A stretch of 64,000 nt of DNA from Deferribacter thermophilus (GCF_049472675.1 NZ_JAPNXM010000002.1:186001-250000), one strand, 5' to 3'. Shown: positions 34,960 to 43,163, numbered from the stretch's first letter. Numbers and translations: made by a program. Notes: a model not told the origin generated them from the letters alone.

Positions 34960-35203
34960 AAAGCTTTACCATTTTTTAACTGATAATGCATATATATATT
35001 TAACTAAAAAGCAATATTATATAATTAGTTTTATTTATAATGGGTTATGGTTTAGTACATTAATATTACTTGCTATTTTGATTAATTCGCTTAGTGTAAA
35101 AAATATAGAAATGCAAAATACAATTAATAAACAGCAACAACAAATTTACATGCTAAAAAAACAATTAGAGGTGAAAGATGAAAGTAGTAAAAGAACAAAC
35201 TAA
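34946..35203 (+). CDS. Small membrane protein with short coiled coil
   Basis: An 85-aa protein: one membrane helix (IYNGLWFSTLILLAILINSL, about residues 29-48) and a C-terminal coiled coil (NTINKQQQQIYMLKKQLEVK). GAGGTG lies inside the preceding gene and its end overlaps the next gene by 26 bases. The shape resembles phage spanins or small secretion accessory proteins, but I claim no homology. Confidence 0.5.
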   Translation: MNKFKKLYHFLTDNAYIYLTKKQYYIISFIYNGLWFSTLILLAILINSLSVKNIEMQNTINKQQQQIYMLKKQLEVKDESSKRTN

Positions 35204-35609
35204 AAAGTTGGCTGACGAAATAGGTTTGAAAAATGAATATGTAGAATTATTAGAAATGCTTTTAAATAATGCAGTTACTAATATTATAGCATCATTAAAA
35301 AAAAATAAAAATGATATTGATTTTTTAATTCTGGACTTAATACACGATGTTAAAAAACTTAAGTTAGCACAAGAAAAAGAAAAGATGAAAAAAAATAGCT
35401 TGAGTAATGAACAGAAAGAAAAGTTAAATAAAGTAATAGAATGTATACAAACATTAGAATTAAACGACATAAATAAAGAATTAGATTTGTTTTTTGAGGT
35501 TATTTATTCGGCTAATATATTTGATAATGTGAGTAAAATTGAATTGGAAAATTATTATTTAGAAAAAGTTGGAAATATTGGTAATAATGATAATTTAGAC
35601 TTTTTTTAA
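35178..35609 (+). CDS. Helical coiled-coil protein of unknown function
   Basis: A 143-aa protein, Lys/Glu/Leu-rich, almost completely helical, with a central coiled-coil-like part (DVKKLKLAQEKEKMKKNSLS). No membrane helix or signal peptide. Its ATG lies within the previous gene behind AGAGGTG. Confidence 0.45.
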   Translation: MKVVKEQTKKLADEIGLKNEYVELLEMLLNNAVTNIIASLKKNKNDIDFLILDLIHDVKKLKLAQEKEKMKKNSLSNEQKEKLNKVIECIQTLELNDINKELDLFFEVIYSANIFDNVSKIELENYYLEKVGNIGNNDNLDFF

Positions 35610-35628
35610 AAAATAAAAGGTGTAAAAA

Positions 35629-36105
35629 ATGGAAAATATAAATTTGCAAGAAATTAAAGAAGCTAAACAAAGTATATTAAATATACTCAAAGAGTTTAGT
35701 GCTGATTATGACGAAGCGGATCCTGTACTAATATTGTTGGCTATACAGCAGACACAAATAAATACTTTAACCGAAAGAAATAAAAACTTACAAGAAATTA
35801 TTAATAGTTTTAATATTAAATTAAATGAAGAGACTAAAGATCTTAATAAAAAAATTGATGAACATATACAACAGGCTGTCCAACATCTGAATATAGCTAG
35901 TACTGAAATATATAGGACACAACAAGCTTTAAAAGATAAAGTTAATAATTTAGATGAAACTACTAATTTACTTAAAAATAAGCTAAATACAAGTACAGTG
36001 ATGCAGTATAAAAATGAAGTAAAACGTATAGTAAATTACACAAACTTATTATTATATGCTAACATAATATTTATTATTATAAATTTTATAATAAATTTTT
36101 TATAA
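35629..36105 (+). CDS. Tail-anchored coiled-coil protein
   Basis: A 158-aa protein: a long helical coiled coil (about residues 45-125) ending with a C-terminal membrane helix (NLLLYANIIFIIINFIINFL). This tail-anchored layout resembles some plasmid mobilisation (MobC-like) or secretion accessory proteins; no motif confirms it. AAAGGTG precedes the ATG. Confidence 0.5.
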   Translation: MENINLQEIKEAKQSILNILKEFSADYDEADPVLILLAIQQTQINTLTERNKNLQEIINSFNIKLNEETKDLNKKIDEHIQQAVQHLNIASTEIYRTQQALKDKVNNLDETTNLLKNKLNTSTVMQYKNEVKRIVNYTNLLLYANIIFIIINFIINFL

Positions 36106-36124
36106 TATATTTTTGAGGTAATTT

Positions 36125-36505
36125 ATGCATCAGTTGTTAACTGTAAATGATGAAATAGTTTTGTATATAAAAAACAAAGATACTGAAAAATTTGATATAT
36201 TATGTGTTTTAAGGTATGCTAAAATTAAAACCTTAGAAGTTACAGATGATTACAGCATAATTAAAATAGAAAGTTATAAAATTGATAAAACTAATTATCC
36301 CGAAAGTTTTATCAAAAACATAACAGAAAACAAAGAATTTTATACTGTAACAAATGAATTAGATAAAGGTAAGAAATACGAATTAAGCACTATTATTATA
36401 AATGCAGATAATTATATAGACTGTAATAATACAGAAAAGATAATAACAGGTGCAGAAATTAAATACTTTTTTGAAAAACATATATTTGTTAAGGAGTGTG
36501 CTTAA
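36125..36505 (+). CDS. Element protein of unknown function
   Basis: A 126-aa soluble protein with alternating strands (EIVLYIKNKDTEKFDILCVL, DYSIIKIESYKIDKTN) that suggest a small beta-rich domain. GAGGT precedes the ATG. No family recognised. The next gene starts one base after its stop. Confidence 0.45.
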   Translation: MHQLLTVNDEIVLYIKNKDTEKFDILCVLRYAKIKTLEVTDDYSIIKIESYKIDKTNYPESFIKNITENKEFYTVTNELDKGKKYELSTIIINADNYIDCNNTEKIITGAEIKYFFEKHIFVKECA

Positions 36506-36506
36506 A

Positions 36507-36758
36507 ATGTTTAATGATATTGCTGAAATAATAATTGATATGTATAAACATAAAATTATAAATAATGACATTATTTTGCATTTTGTTACACGTGTACATG
36601 CAACAAGAAATCGTGAGCTATATAAACAAGCCGTTAAGGTACTGGAGTATGTTAAAAATGATTTTTATGAAGATAATAATTTAAGTGTAATAAAAGCGGA
36701 ATATAACATATTAAATAATTTATTAAAGGATGAAAATGAAAAATTTTTTGAAAAATGA
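36507..36758 (+). CDS. Small helical protein of unknown function
   Basis: An 83-aa helical protein starting MFNDIAEIIIDMYKHKIINN. I place the start at ATG 36507 behind AAGGAG rather than at the in-frame ATG at 36450 inside the previous gene. It is the last gene of the class I unit that starts at 33757. A half hairpin repeat (ending TTTTCTTAAGC at 36812) follows. Confidence 0.45.
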   Translation: MFNDIAEIIIDMYKHKIINNDIILHFVTRVHATRNRELYKQAVKVLEYVKNDFYEDNNLSVIKAEYNILNNLLKDENEKFFEK

Positions 36759-36835
36759 GATATTTTTGCTAACCCATTTCTCTTTTCCTCCCCATTCTTT
36801 CTTTTCTTAAGCAATTTTATATGATTTTTACAAAT

Positions 36836-36875
36836 TTTCGAAAAATTAATTTTGTTCTGTTATATAAATATTAAC
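36836..36875 (+). promoter_or_regulatory. Class II promoter-like signature before the excisionase/integrase unit
   Basis: TTTCGAAA (36836-36843), and 21 bases from its start CTGTTATAT (36857), then AAATATTAAC. The order and distance match the copy at 18602. Confidence 0.55.
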
Positions 36876-36908
36876 AACATTAAATAAATTTATATAAAGA
36901 GGTGTAAT

Positions 36909-37121
36909 ATGTTAAAAATTGACAAACAAATTTATAATGATGATTATTTAACGTATGAAGAATTAGCTAATATTCTACACTTGAAGGTGTGTACTTTAAG
37001 GAGGTGGATGGTGCAAGGGAAGTTTAAGGTGGGCAGGGATTACATAAAACTTGGGAAAGCAAGAAAAAGTAGAGTATTATTTAAAAGAGATGTTTTAAGT
37101 AGGATTGATAAATTAGTATAG
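36909..37121 (+). CDS. Excisionase-like winged-helix DNA-binding protein
   Basis: A 70-aa MerR/excisionase-type helix-turn-helix protein. YLTYEELANILHLKVCTLRR reads as the recognition helices, followed by WMVQGKFKVGRDYIKLG, the wing. The length and position directly upstream of the integrase gene are typical of a recombination directionality factor that promotes excision. GAGGTG precedes the ATG. Confidence 0.75.
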   Translation: MLKIDKQIYNDDYLTYEELANILHLKVCTLRRWMVQGKFKVGRDYIKLGKARKSRVLFKRDVLSRIDKLV

Positions 37122-37130
37122 ATATAGTAT

Positions 37131-37176
37131 GCTTTAGAAAAGGAAAAGCTGGACAACTTTTCTTTTTTTCTAGAGC
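37131..37176 (+). repeat. Intercistronic hairpin of the GCTTNAGAAAA family (copy 5)
   Basis: GCTTTAGAAAAGGAAAAGC at the left and a right arm ending TTTTTTTCTAGAGC pair around a short loop. It sits 9 bases after the excisionase stop, and the integrase AAGGTG ribosome site starts with its last bases. Confidence 0.75.
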
Positions 37177-37186
37177 AAGGTGATAT

Positions 37187-38389
37187 ATGGCAAAGGTAAG
37201 TGTTGGTGTTGACAGAGGCAAAATATTCATTAGGTTTAAACATAAAGGCATTTATTGCAAGGAATATTTAGGTTTAGATGATACAAAACAAAATAGGCGG
37301 TACGCTGAAAATCTGGCTTTTGATGTTGAAAGAGAATTATTACTTGGAACTTTTGATTATGCTAAATATTTTCCAAATTCTAAAAAATTAAAGTTATTTG
37401 GAGTTACTCAAAGAAAAGAATACACTTTTGGTGAATATGCTGAAAGGTGGTTAGCTCGTTTACAAAAAAAAATAGATGCTGGACTCTTGGATACAGGAAC
37501 ATTTAAAGGCTATATGTCTGGTTATAAAAAGATAATGGAAAGTGAATTTTGGGATAAAAAAATTAATGATATAACTAAGGTAGATATAGAAGATTATATT
37601 ATATATTTAGCTAATGGTAGAAATGGTAGAAATGGTAGAAAAAATAAAACAGTAAATAATTTACTTATTCCTTTAAGATTGATCTTAAAATCTGCTTTTG
37701 AAGAAGAGATAATTGATAAAGATTTATCAAAATATGCAAAATGTTTAAAGAATGAAAAAGTAGATATTGACCCATTTACTGTTGAAGAGGTAAAACTAAT
37801 ATTAGATTATATGCAGAAAAAATACCCACATTTACATTTATTTTTTGCAATAGGTTTTTTTACAGGAATGAGATTATCAGAAATAATTGCTATGAAATGG
37901 AAGAAATTTGATTTTAATAGAAATATTTATTTAGTCGACACAGTTATAGTAAAAGGAGAAGAAAAGAATAAGACTAAAACAATTGAGAGTCATAGAGAAA
38001 TCATTTTACCCGATGTTTTATTACCTTTTGTAAAAAATCATAAGCAATATACTTTTTTAAAAAGTGAATATGTTTTTGTAAATCAGTATAATAAGCCTTT
38101 TTCTCGTCCAGATAAAATAAGTGAACTATATTGGAAACCTGCATTAAAGAAACTTGGTATTCGGTATAGGAATATGTATCAGATGCGACATACTCACGCT
38201 GTATTATCCATAATAGCGGGTGATAATCCTCACGATATTGCTAGAAGAATGGGACATTCAAATCTTGAAACATTTTTCAGAAGATATGCAAAATACATTA
38301 AAGGTTATACTGCAGAAAGTAAAATATCTAATCTGTTTACAAATGGATTGCCAGAAAATTGTCGAAATAGTGTCGAATTTAAAAATTGA
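37187..38389 (+). CDS. Tyrosine recombinase / integrase of the tRNA-Sec element
   Basis: A 400-aa site-specific recombinase. An N-terminal arm-binding domain and a SAM-like core-binding domain (about 80-190) precede the catalytic domain. The first Arg is in TGMRLSEIIAMKW (about 228), the H-x-x-R box is in MYQMRHTHA (about 330-338), the second His in GHSNLETFF (about 354) and the nucleophile Tyr in RRYAKYIK (about 365). It ends 31 bases before attR, reading toward the tRNA, the usual integrase position. A short in-frame repeat NGRNGRNGRK lies at about 145-154. The decayed fragment at 15991 is a related copy. Confidence 0.95.
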   Translation: MAKVSVGVDRGKIFIRFKHKGIYCKEYLGLDDTKQNRRYAENLAFDVERELLLGTFDYAKYFPNSKKLKLFGVTQRKEYTFGEYAERWLARLQKKIDAGLLDTGTFKGYMSGYKKIMESEFWDKKINDITKVDIEDYIIYLANGRNGRNGRKNKTVNNLLIPLRLILKSAFEEEIIDKDLSKYAKCLKNEKVDIDPFTVEEVKLILDYMQKKYPHLHLFFAIGFFTGMRLSEIIAMKWKKFDFNRNIYLVDTVIVKGEEKNKTKTIESHREIILPDVLLPFVKNHKQYTFLKSEYVFVNQYNKPFSRPDKISELYWKPALKKLGIRYRNMYQMRHTHAVLSIIAGDNPHDIARRMGHSNLETFFRRYAKYIKGYTAESKISNLFTNGLPENCRNSVEFKN

Positions 38390-38420
38390 AATCTATAACT
38401 ATTTGTTGCTATTATAGAAA

Positions 38421-38448
38421 ATGGCGGGAGTGGGAAGGGATCGAACCT
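38421..38448 (+). repeat. attR: tRNA-Sec 3' end direct repeat
   Basis: 28 bases identical to 16273-16300. They form the T-arm part and the 3' acceptor with CCA of the tRNA-Sec gene on the opposite strand, so integration leaves the tRNA intact. Confidence 0.9.
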
Positions 38449-38518
38449 TCCGCCCGCTAAAATAACGGGCCGATCGGCTTTGAAGGCCGCGGGGAGCACC
38501 AGCTTCCCAACCACTCCC
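38422..38518 (-). tRNA. selC: tRNA-Sec (TCA anticodon)
   Basis: A 97-base tRNA on the minus strand. The acceptor stem has eight pairs (GGGAGTGG/CCACTCCC), discriminator G and encoded CCA. The anticodon loop CTTCAAA contains TCA. The long variable arm is GCCCG/CGGGC, and the T arm is GAAGG-TTCGATC-CCTTC. The 8+5 acceptor-T geometry and long arm identify bacterial tRNA-Sec. Its 3' end is the attachment site of the neighbouring element. It shows that the organism makes selenoproteins, relevant to the TGA in the cytochrome at 6518. Confidence 0.95.
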
Positions 38519-38525
38519 AATTTTT

Positions 38526-39008
38526 TTAAATTATATCTTTTATTAGTGAAGCTTTTAAAATTAATTTTATTCTTTCTTCTACTTTATATAATCTTTCTGC
38601 GAGGGTCATTGCAAAAATTGAATTTAATTTGGAATAAATTATTTTATTTTCTCTTTTCAATGTATCATAAGCTATAGAATCAAAGCTTATTAATACAACA
38701 TCTGTTTTAGCGAAGACATTAGCTGATCTTGGATGATTTGTAAGAATAGCCATTTCACCAAAAAATTCACCTTCATTTAAAGTGGTTAGGAAAAATACTA
38801 CTTCTTCAGTAATTGATTTACTAACACCTACTTGACCCTCTATTATTATATAAAATTTATCCCCTTTGCTCCCTTCTGATACAATAGTTTCCCCTTTATT
38901 ATACTCTTCTACTTTACAGTATGAGATAAAGAGCTCCAATTCTTCTTTTGAAAAATCGATAAATTTTGGGTTGAGCTTTATTTTAGCTAAATATTTACTT
39001 GCATCCAT
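38526..39008 (-). CDS. Cyclic-nucleotide-binding (Crp-like) domain protein without HTH
   Basis: A 160-aa protein consisting of one cNMP-binding domain (about residues 15-130). The fold signature is KGETIVSEGSKGDKFYIIIEG and the phosphate-binding cassette region is GEFFGEMAILTNHPRSANVF. The expected Arg-Ser-Ala is kept, so nucleotide binding is plausible. There is no C-terminal DNA-binding helix-turn-helix, unlike Crp. It may regulate a partner protein allosterically. The tRNA-Sec gene lies 7 bases downstream on the same strand and may be cotranscribed. Confidence 0.8.
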   Translation of the reverse strand: MDASKYLAKIKLNPKFIDFSKEELELFISYCKVEEYNKGETIVSEGSKGDKFYIIIEGQVGVSKSITEEVVFFLTTLNEGEFFGEMAILTNHPRSANVFAKTDVVLISFDSIAYDTLKRENKIIYSKLNSIFAMTLAERLYKVEERIKLILKASLIKDII

Positions 39009-39068
39009 ATTTCTCCTCCGTATATTTAGAAGTATATTATAAAAAAAAGATTTTGAAAAGAGGTAGTT

Positions 39069-40448
39069 ATGAAGTACAGAGAAGAAAAAGATAGTATGGG
39101 GATTATGAAAGTTCCTGAAAATGCTTATTATGGGGCTCAGACTGCAAGAGCAGTTGAAAACTTTAAAATCAGTGGAAAAGGGCTTCCTAAAGAGTTTATT
39201 TATGCTGTTTGTGAAATAAAAAGAGGTGCAGCAATAGCAAACAGGAAGTTAGGATTATTAGATGAGAAAATTGCAAATGCTATTGTTCTTGCAGCAGAAG
39301 AGGTTATTGCTGGGAAATTTGATGATCAATTTCCTATTGATGTATATCAGACAGGTTCAGGGACTTCAACAAATATGAATGTAAATGAAGTAATTGCTAA
39401 TAGAGCATGCGAAATTTTGGGTGGCAAAAAAGGGGACAAACATTTGTGCCATCCAAATGATCATGTTAATAAAGGGCAATCAAGTAATGATGTAATTCCA
39501 TCTGCCATTCATATCTCTGCTGCGATTCTAACTAAAAACAATTTATTGCCTGCCTTAAAAAAGCTAAAAGATAGCTTTTTAAAGAAGGAAGTAGAATTTA
39601 AAGATATCATAAAGATAGGCAGGACTCATTTGATGGATGCAGTTCCTGTTACTTTGGGACAGGAGTTTTCCGGTTATAGAACTCAGATAGAAAAAGGGAT
39701 TAAAAGAGTTGAAATAGGGCTAATGGAGCTTTTAGAGCTACCTTTAGGAGGAACTGCACTGGGAACAGGTCTCAATACGCATAAAGATTTTGGAAAAATT
39801 GCAATAGAAGAGATAAGTAAAAATACAAAATTAAATTTTAGGCAAGCTGATAATCTGTTTGAGGGGATTGCAGCTAAGGATGGAGTAGTAAATTTTTGTG
39901 GTGCATTAAATACATTAGCTGTCTCTTTAATGAAAATTGCAAACGATTTGAGACTACTTAATTCTGGGCCAAGATGCGGTATTGCAGAAATTACTTTACC
40001 ATCATTACAGCCTGGAAGCTCCATTATGCCTGGAAAAGTAAACCCTGTAATCCCTGAAGCAGTTATACAAGTTGCTGCAAGGGTTATGGGGAATATGCAA
40101 ACTATTACAATTGCTGGCAGTAGCGGTCTTTTAGATTTAAATGTGATGATGCCTTTGATTGCAGATACCTTGATAGAGTCGATTAAATTGCTTACCAATG
40201 CTTCAATTTCATTGGCTGAAAAGTGTGTTGATGGAATTGTAGCAAATGTTGAAAGATGCAATGAGCTTGTGGAATGGTCGATGGCACTTGTAACACCTTT
40301 AGCACTCAAAATTGGTTATGATGAAGCTGCAAAGATAGCTTATGAGGCTTTTAATAGAAAAATGAAAGTTAAAGATGTTGTAAAAGAAAAGAACATTTTA
40401 AGTGATGAAGAGATAGAAGAGATTTTTGACCCAAGAAAAATGGTATAA
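39069..40448 (+). CDS. fumC: Class II fumarate hydratase
   Basis: Interconverts fumarate and malate in the TCA cycle, cytoplasmic, oxygen-stable. At 459 aa it has typical FumC length. Family motifs are TGSGTSTNMNVNEVIANRA (about 98-116), HPNDHVNKGQSSNDVIPSA with the catalytic His, and the signature loop GSSIMPGKVNPVIPEA with the catalytic Ser. Aspartase shares the fold, but the TGSGTSTNMN segment fits fumarase better. AAGAGGT precedes the ATG. A bidirectional terminator separates it from the convergent ppdK. Confidence 0.9.
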   Translation: MKYREEKDSMGIMKVPENAYYGAQTARAVENFKISGKGLPKEFIYAVCEIKRGAAIANRKLGLLDEKIANAIVLAAEEVIAGKFDDQFPIDVYQTGSGTSTNMNVNEVIANRACEILGGKKGDKHLCHPNDHVNKGQSSNDVIPSAIHISAAILTKNNLLPALKKLKDSFLKKEVEFKDIIKIGRTHLMDAVPVTLGQEFSGYRTQIEKGIKRVEIGLMELLELPLGGTALGTGLNTHKDFGKIAIEEISKNTKLNFRQADNLFEGIAAKDGVVNFCGALNTLAVSLMKIANDLRLLNSGPRCGIAEITLPSLQPGSSIMPGKVNPVIPEAVIQVAARVMGNMQTITIAGSSGLLDLNVMMPLIADTLIESIKLLTNASISLAEKCVDGIVANVERCNELVEWSMALVTPLALKIGYDEAAKIAYEAFNRKMKVKDVVKEKNILSDEEIEEIFDPRKMV

Positions 40449-40472
40449 AAAGAGGGGGTAGCCCCCTCTTTT
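40448..40472. terminator. Bidirectional terminator between fumC and ppdK
   Basis: AAAAGAGGGGG-TAG-CCCCCTCTTTT is a perfect palindrome with A runs on the left and T runs on the right, so it can stop transcription from both convergent genes. It overlaps the last base of fumC and the last bases of ppdK. Confidence 0.9.
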
Positions 40473-43098
40473 AATTTTCTTCCAATAAAGCAGCGTGAGC
40501 TGCTGCTAGTCTTGCAACAGGAACCCTATATGGAGAACAACTAACATAATTTAAACCTATCTTATGACAGAAGAATATTGAGTCAGGGTCTCCACCATGC
40601 TCGCCACAAATACCTGTTTTTAGTTCTGGTCTTGTGCTTCTACCTTTCTTAACACCCATTTCTACAAGCTGGCCAACACCTGACTGGTCGAGAGAAACAA
40701 ATGGGTCTTCTTTGTAGATACCTTTTTCCACATAAAGTGGGAGGAATTTACCAGAGTCATCTCTTGATAATCCAAGAGTTGTTTGAGTAAGGTCATTTGT
40801 ACCAAATGAGAAAAATTCTGCATATTGAGCCACTTCATCGGCAGTTAAAGCAGCCCTTGGTAATTCGATCATTGTTCCTACAAGATAATCGATGTTTACA
40901 CCATAACTTTCCATAACTTCTTTTGCTACTCTATCGACCATTTCTTTCAAAATGGCTAATTCTTTGTAATGCCCAACAAGTGGGATCATTATCTCTGGTT
41001 TTACATCAACACCTTCTTTTTTACATTCACATGCTGCTTCCATTATTGCATAAACTTGCATTTCATAAACTTCTGGGTATGTGATACCAAGACGGCAACC
41101 TCTATGACCAAGCATTGGGTTGAATTCTTTTAATTCTTCAACTTTTGCTTTTAATTTATCAGCAGGTATACCTGATGCTTTTGAAACTTTTTCAATATCT
41201 TCATCAGTATGTGGTAAAAATTCATGCAAAGGTGGATCAAGTAAGCGGATAGTTACAGGAAGTCCATCCATTACTTTAAAAATACCAATAAAATCTTCTT
41301 TTTGATAAGGTTTAATTTTTTCTAAAGCTTTTCTTCTACCTTCTTCAGTATCGCTTAAAATCATTTCTCTTACAGCATCAATTCTATCACCTTCGAAGAA
41401 CATATGTTCTGTCCTACAAAGTCCTATCCCTTCAGCACCAAAATCTCTTGCTACTTGAGAATCTTTTGGTGTGTCAGCGTTTGTCCTTACTCCAAGTTTT
41501 CTAAATTCATCAGCCCATTTGAGGATTTCAGCAAATTCACCAGAAAGCTCAGGCATTATAAGTTTTACTTTACCAAGAATTACTTCACCTGTAGAACCAT
41601 TGATAGTGATATAATCACCTTCTTTTATTACTTTTCCATCAACCTCAAACTGCTTTTTCTCTTCATCTATTTTAATTGCACCACAACCAGCAACACAGGT
41701 TTTACCCATACCTCTTGCCACAACTGCAGCATGGCTTGTCATACCACCTGTAGCTGTTAATATCCCTTTTGCTGCGTTCATACCACCAATATCTTCGGGA
41801 GATGTTTCATTTCTTACTAAAATAACATCTTCACCTTTTTCTGCCCAGATTTCTGCATCTTCTGCAGTAAAGACTACTTTACCTACTGCAGCTCCAGGGG
41901 ATGCTGGCAAACCTTTTGCCAAAACTTCATATTTTTCATTTGGGTCAATCATTGGATGTAGAAGTTGATCAACTTGCTCTGGTTTAACCCTTAATACAGC
42001 AGTTTTCTTATCAATTAAGCCTTCTTTATACATATCGTAAGCTATTTTTACTGCTGCTCTTGCAGTTCTTTTACCACTTCTTGTTTGAAGTAGATAGAGT
42101 TTCCCTTTTTCAACTGTAAATTCTATATCCTGCATGTCTTTGTAGTGCGTTTCAAGCTTTTTATAAACTTCTTCTAACTGTTTAAATACCTCTGGCATTT
42201 CTTCTTTTAATTTTGCAATTGGTTCTGGTGTTCTGATACCTGCAACAACATCTTCACCTTGTGCATTTATTAAAAATTCACCAAAGAATTCTTTTTCACC
42301 TGTAGATGGGTTTCTTGTAAAAGCAACACCAGTCCCAGAGTCATTGCCCATATTACCAAATACCATCGCTACTATATTTACTGCTGTTCCCCAATTATCA
42401 GGAATTTTGTTGATTTTTCTGTAAGTGATTGCTCTTTGATTATTCCATGAATCAAAAACTGCATTAATAGCTAGTTTTAACTGCTCCATGGTATCTTGAG
42501 GGAATGGTTTACCCAATTCTTGCTCAACTAATTTTTTATAAAGATCTACAACTTTTTTGAAGTCTTCAGCATCTAAATCAGTATCGTATTTTACACCTTT
42601 TTCTTCTTTTACCTTATCAAGTATCCTCTCAAATTTACCGTGCTCAATACCTAAAACAACATCAGAGAACATCTGAATAAATCTTCTATATGAGTCATAA
42701 GCGAACCTTTCATTGTTTGATACTTCAGCAAGCCCTTTAACTGTTTCATCATTTAAGCCTAGGTTTAATACTGTGTCCATCATCCCAGGCATTGAAACTC
42801 TTGCCCCTGATCTTACAGAAACCAAAAGAGGATTTTTTGGGTCACCAAATTTTTTACCTACAGTCTCTTCAAGCCTTTTTAGTGCTTCTAAAGCCTGCTC
42901 CCACATCCCTTCTGGATATTGCTTATTATTGTTGTAATACTCAATACATGCTTCTGTAGTAATTGTGAAACCAGGAGGGACTGGAATACCAAGATTTGTC
43001 ATTTCTGCTAGCCCTGCTCCTTTCCCCCCTAAAAGCTCTTTCATGGAGCCAGAGCCTTCCGCCTTACCATTCCCAAAAAAGTAAACATACTTTTTCAT
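40471..43098 (-). CDS. ppdK: Pyruvate, phosphate dikinase
   Basis: Reversibly converts pyruvate, ATP and phosphate to phosphoenolpyruvate, AMP and pyrophosphate, feeding gluconeogenesis. At 875 aa it has the standard length. The N-terminal ATP-grasp domain opens with GNGKAEGSGSMKELLGGKGA. The central swivelling domain has the phospho-His in GGMTSHAAVVARGMGKTC. The C-terminal PEP/pyruvate TIM barrel ends in GICGEHGGDPDSI with its catalytic Cys. The ATG follows GAAGGGGG. It lies 65 bases downstream of glyS. Confidence 0.96.
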   Translation of the reverse strand: MKKYVYFFGNGKAEGSGSMKELLGGKGAGLAEMTNLGIPVPPGFTITTEACIEYYNNNKQYPEGMWEQALEALKRLEETVGKKFGDPKNPLLVSVRSGARVSMPGMMDTVLNLGLNDETVKGLAEVSNNERFAYDSYRRFIQMFSDVVLGIEHGKFERILDKVKEEKGVKYDTDLDAEDFKKVVDLYKKLVEQELGKPFPQDTMEQLKLAINAVFDSWNNQRAITYRKINKIPDNWGTAVNIVAMVFGNMGNDSGTGVAFTRNPSTGEKEFFGEFLINAQGEDVVAGIRTPEPIAKLKEEMPEVFKQLEEVYKKLETHYKDMQDIEFTVEKGKLYLLQTRSGKRTARAAVKIAYDMYKEGLIDKKTAVLRVKPEQVDQLLHPMIDPNEKYEVLAKGLPASPGAAVGKVVFTAEDAEIWAEKGEDVILVRNETSPEDIGGMNAAKGILTATGGMTSHAAVVARGMGKTCVAGCGAIKIDEEKKQFEVDGKVIKEGDYITINGSTGEVILGKVKLIMPELSGEFAEILKWADEFRKLGVRTNADTPKDSQVARDFGAEGIGLCRTEHMFFEGDRIDAVREMILSDTEEGRRKALEKIKPYQKEDFIGIFKVMDGLPVTIRLLDPPLHEFLPHTDEDIEKVSKASGIPADKLKAKVEELKEFNPMLGHRGCRLGITYPEVYEMQVYAIMEAACECKKEGVDVKPEIMIPLVGHYKELAILKEMVDRVAKEVMESYGVNIDYLVGTMIELPRAALTADEVAQYAEFFSFGTNDLTQTTLGLSRDDSGKFLPLYVEKGIYKEDPFVSLDQSGVGQLVEMGVKKGRSTRPELKTGICGEHGGDPDSIFFCHKIGLNYVSCSPYRVPVARLAAAHAALLEEN

Positions 43099-43135
43099 TT
43101 ATGCTACCCCCTTCTCTCATTAAGTTTATTAAATA

Positions 43136-43157
43136 ATACCACTTAAATTAGTGGTAT
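43136..43157 (-). terminator. Weak hairpin between glyS and ppdK
   Basis: ATACCACT and AGTGGTAT form an 8-bp stem around a short AT loop just after the glyS stop, followed on the minus strand by a weak T-rich tail. It may partly terminate glyS transcripts. Confidence 0.5.
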
Positions 43158-43163
43158 AAAATC

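Larger units (their letters stand above)
16273..38448. mobile_element. 22-kb integrative, probably mobilisable or conjugative element in tRNA-Sec
   Basis: It is flanked by 28-bp perfect direct repeats of the tRNA-Sec 3' end. The integrase lies at the right end next to the tRNA. Contents are an excisionase-like gene, SF3 helicase, Toprim primase, ParA/TraL-like ATPase, HUH relaxase, coupling protein, VirB6-like protein, lipoprotein and small membrane proteins. Codon use is more A-rich than the flanking core genes, with very Lys/Asn/Ile-rich products. All genes run left to right. No VirB4, VirB8-10 or pilin is recognisable, so self-transfer is uncertain. Confidence 0.85.

Noticed and set aside
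39683..40309. Long minus-strand ORF inside fumC, and similar antisense ORFs in Lon, CheW-CheZ, groEL and ppdK
   Set aside because: No ribosome sites, Ser/Phe/Ile-rich shadow composition, and the opposite strand encodes conserved proteins.
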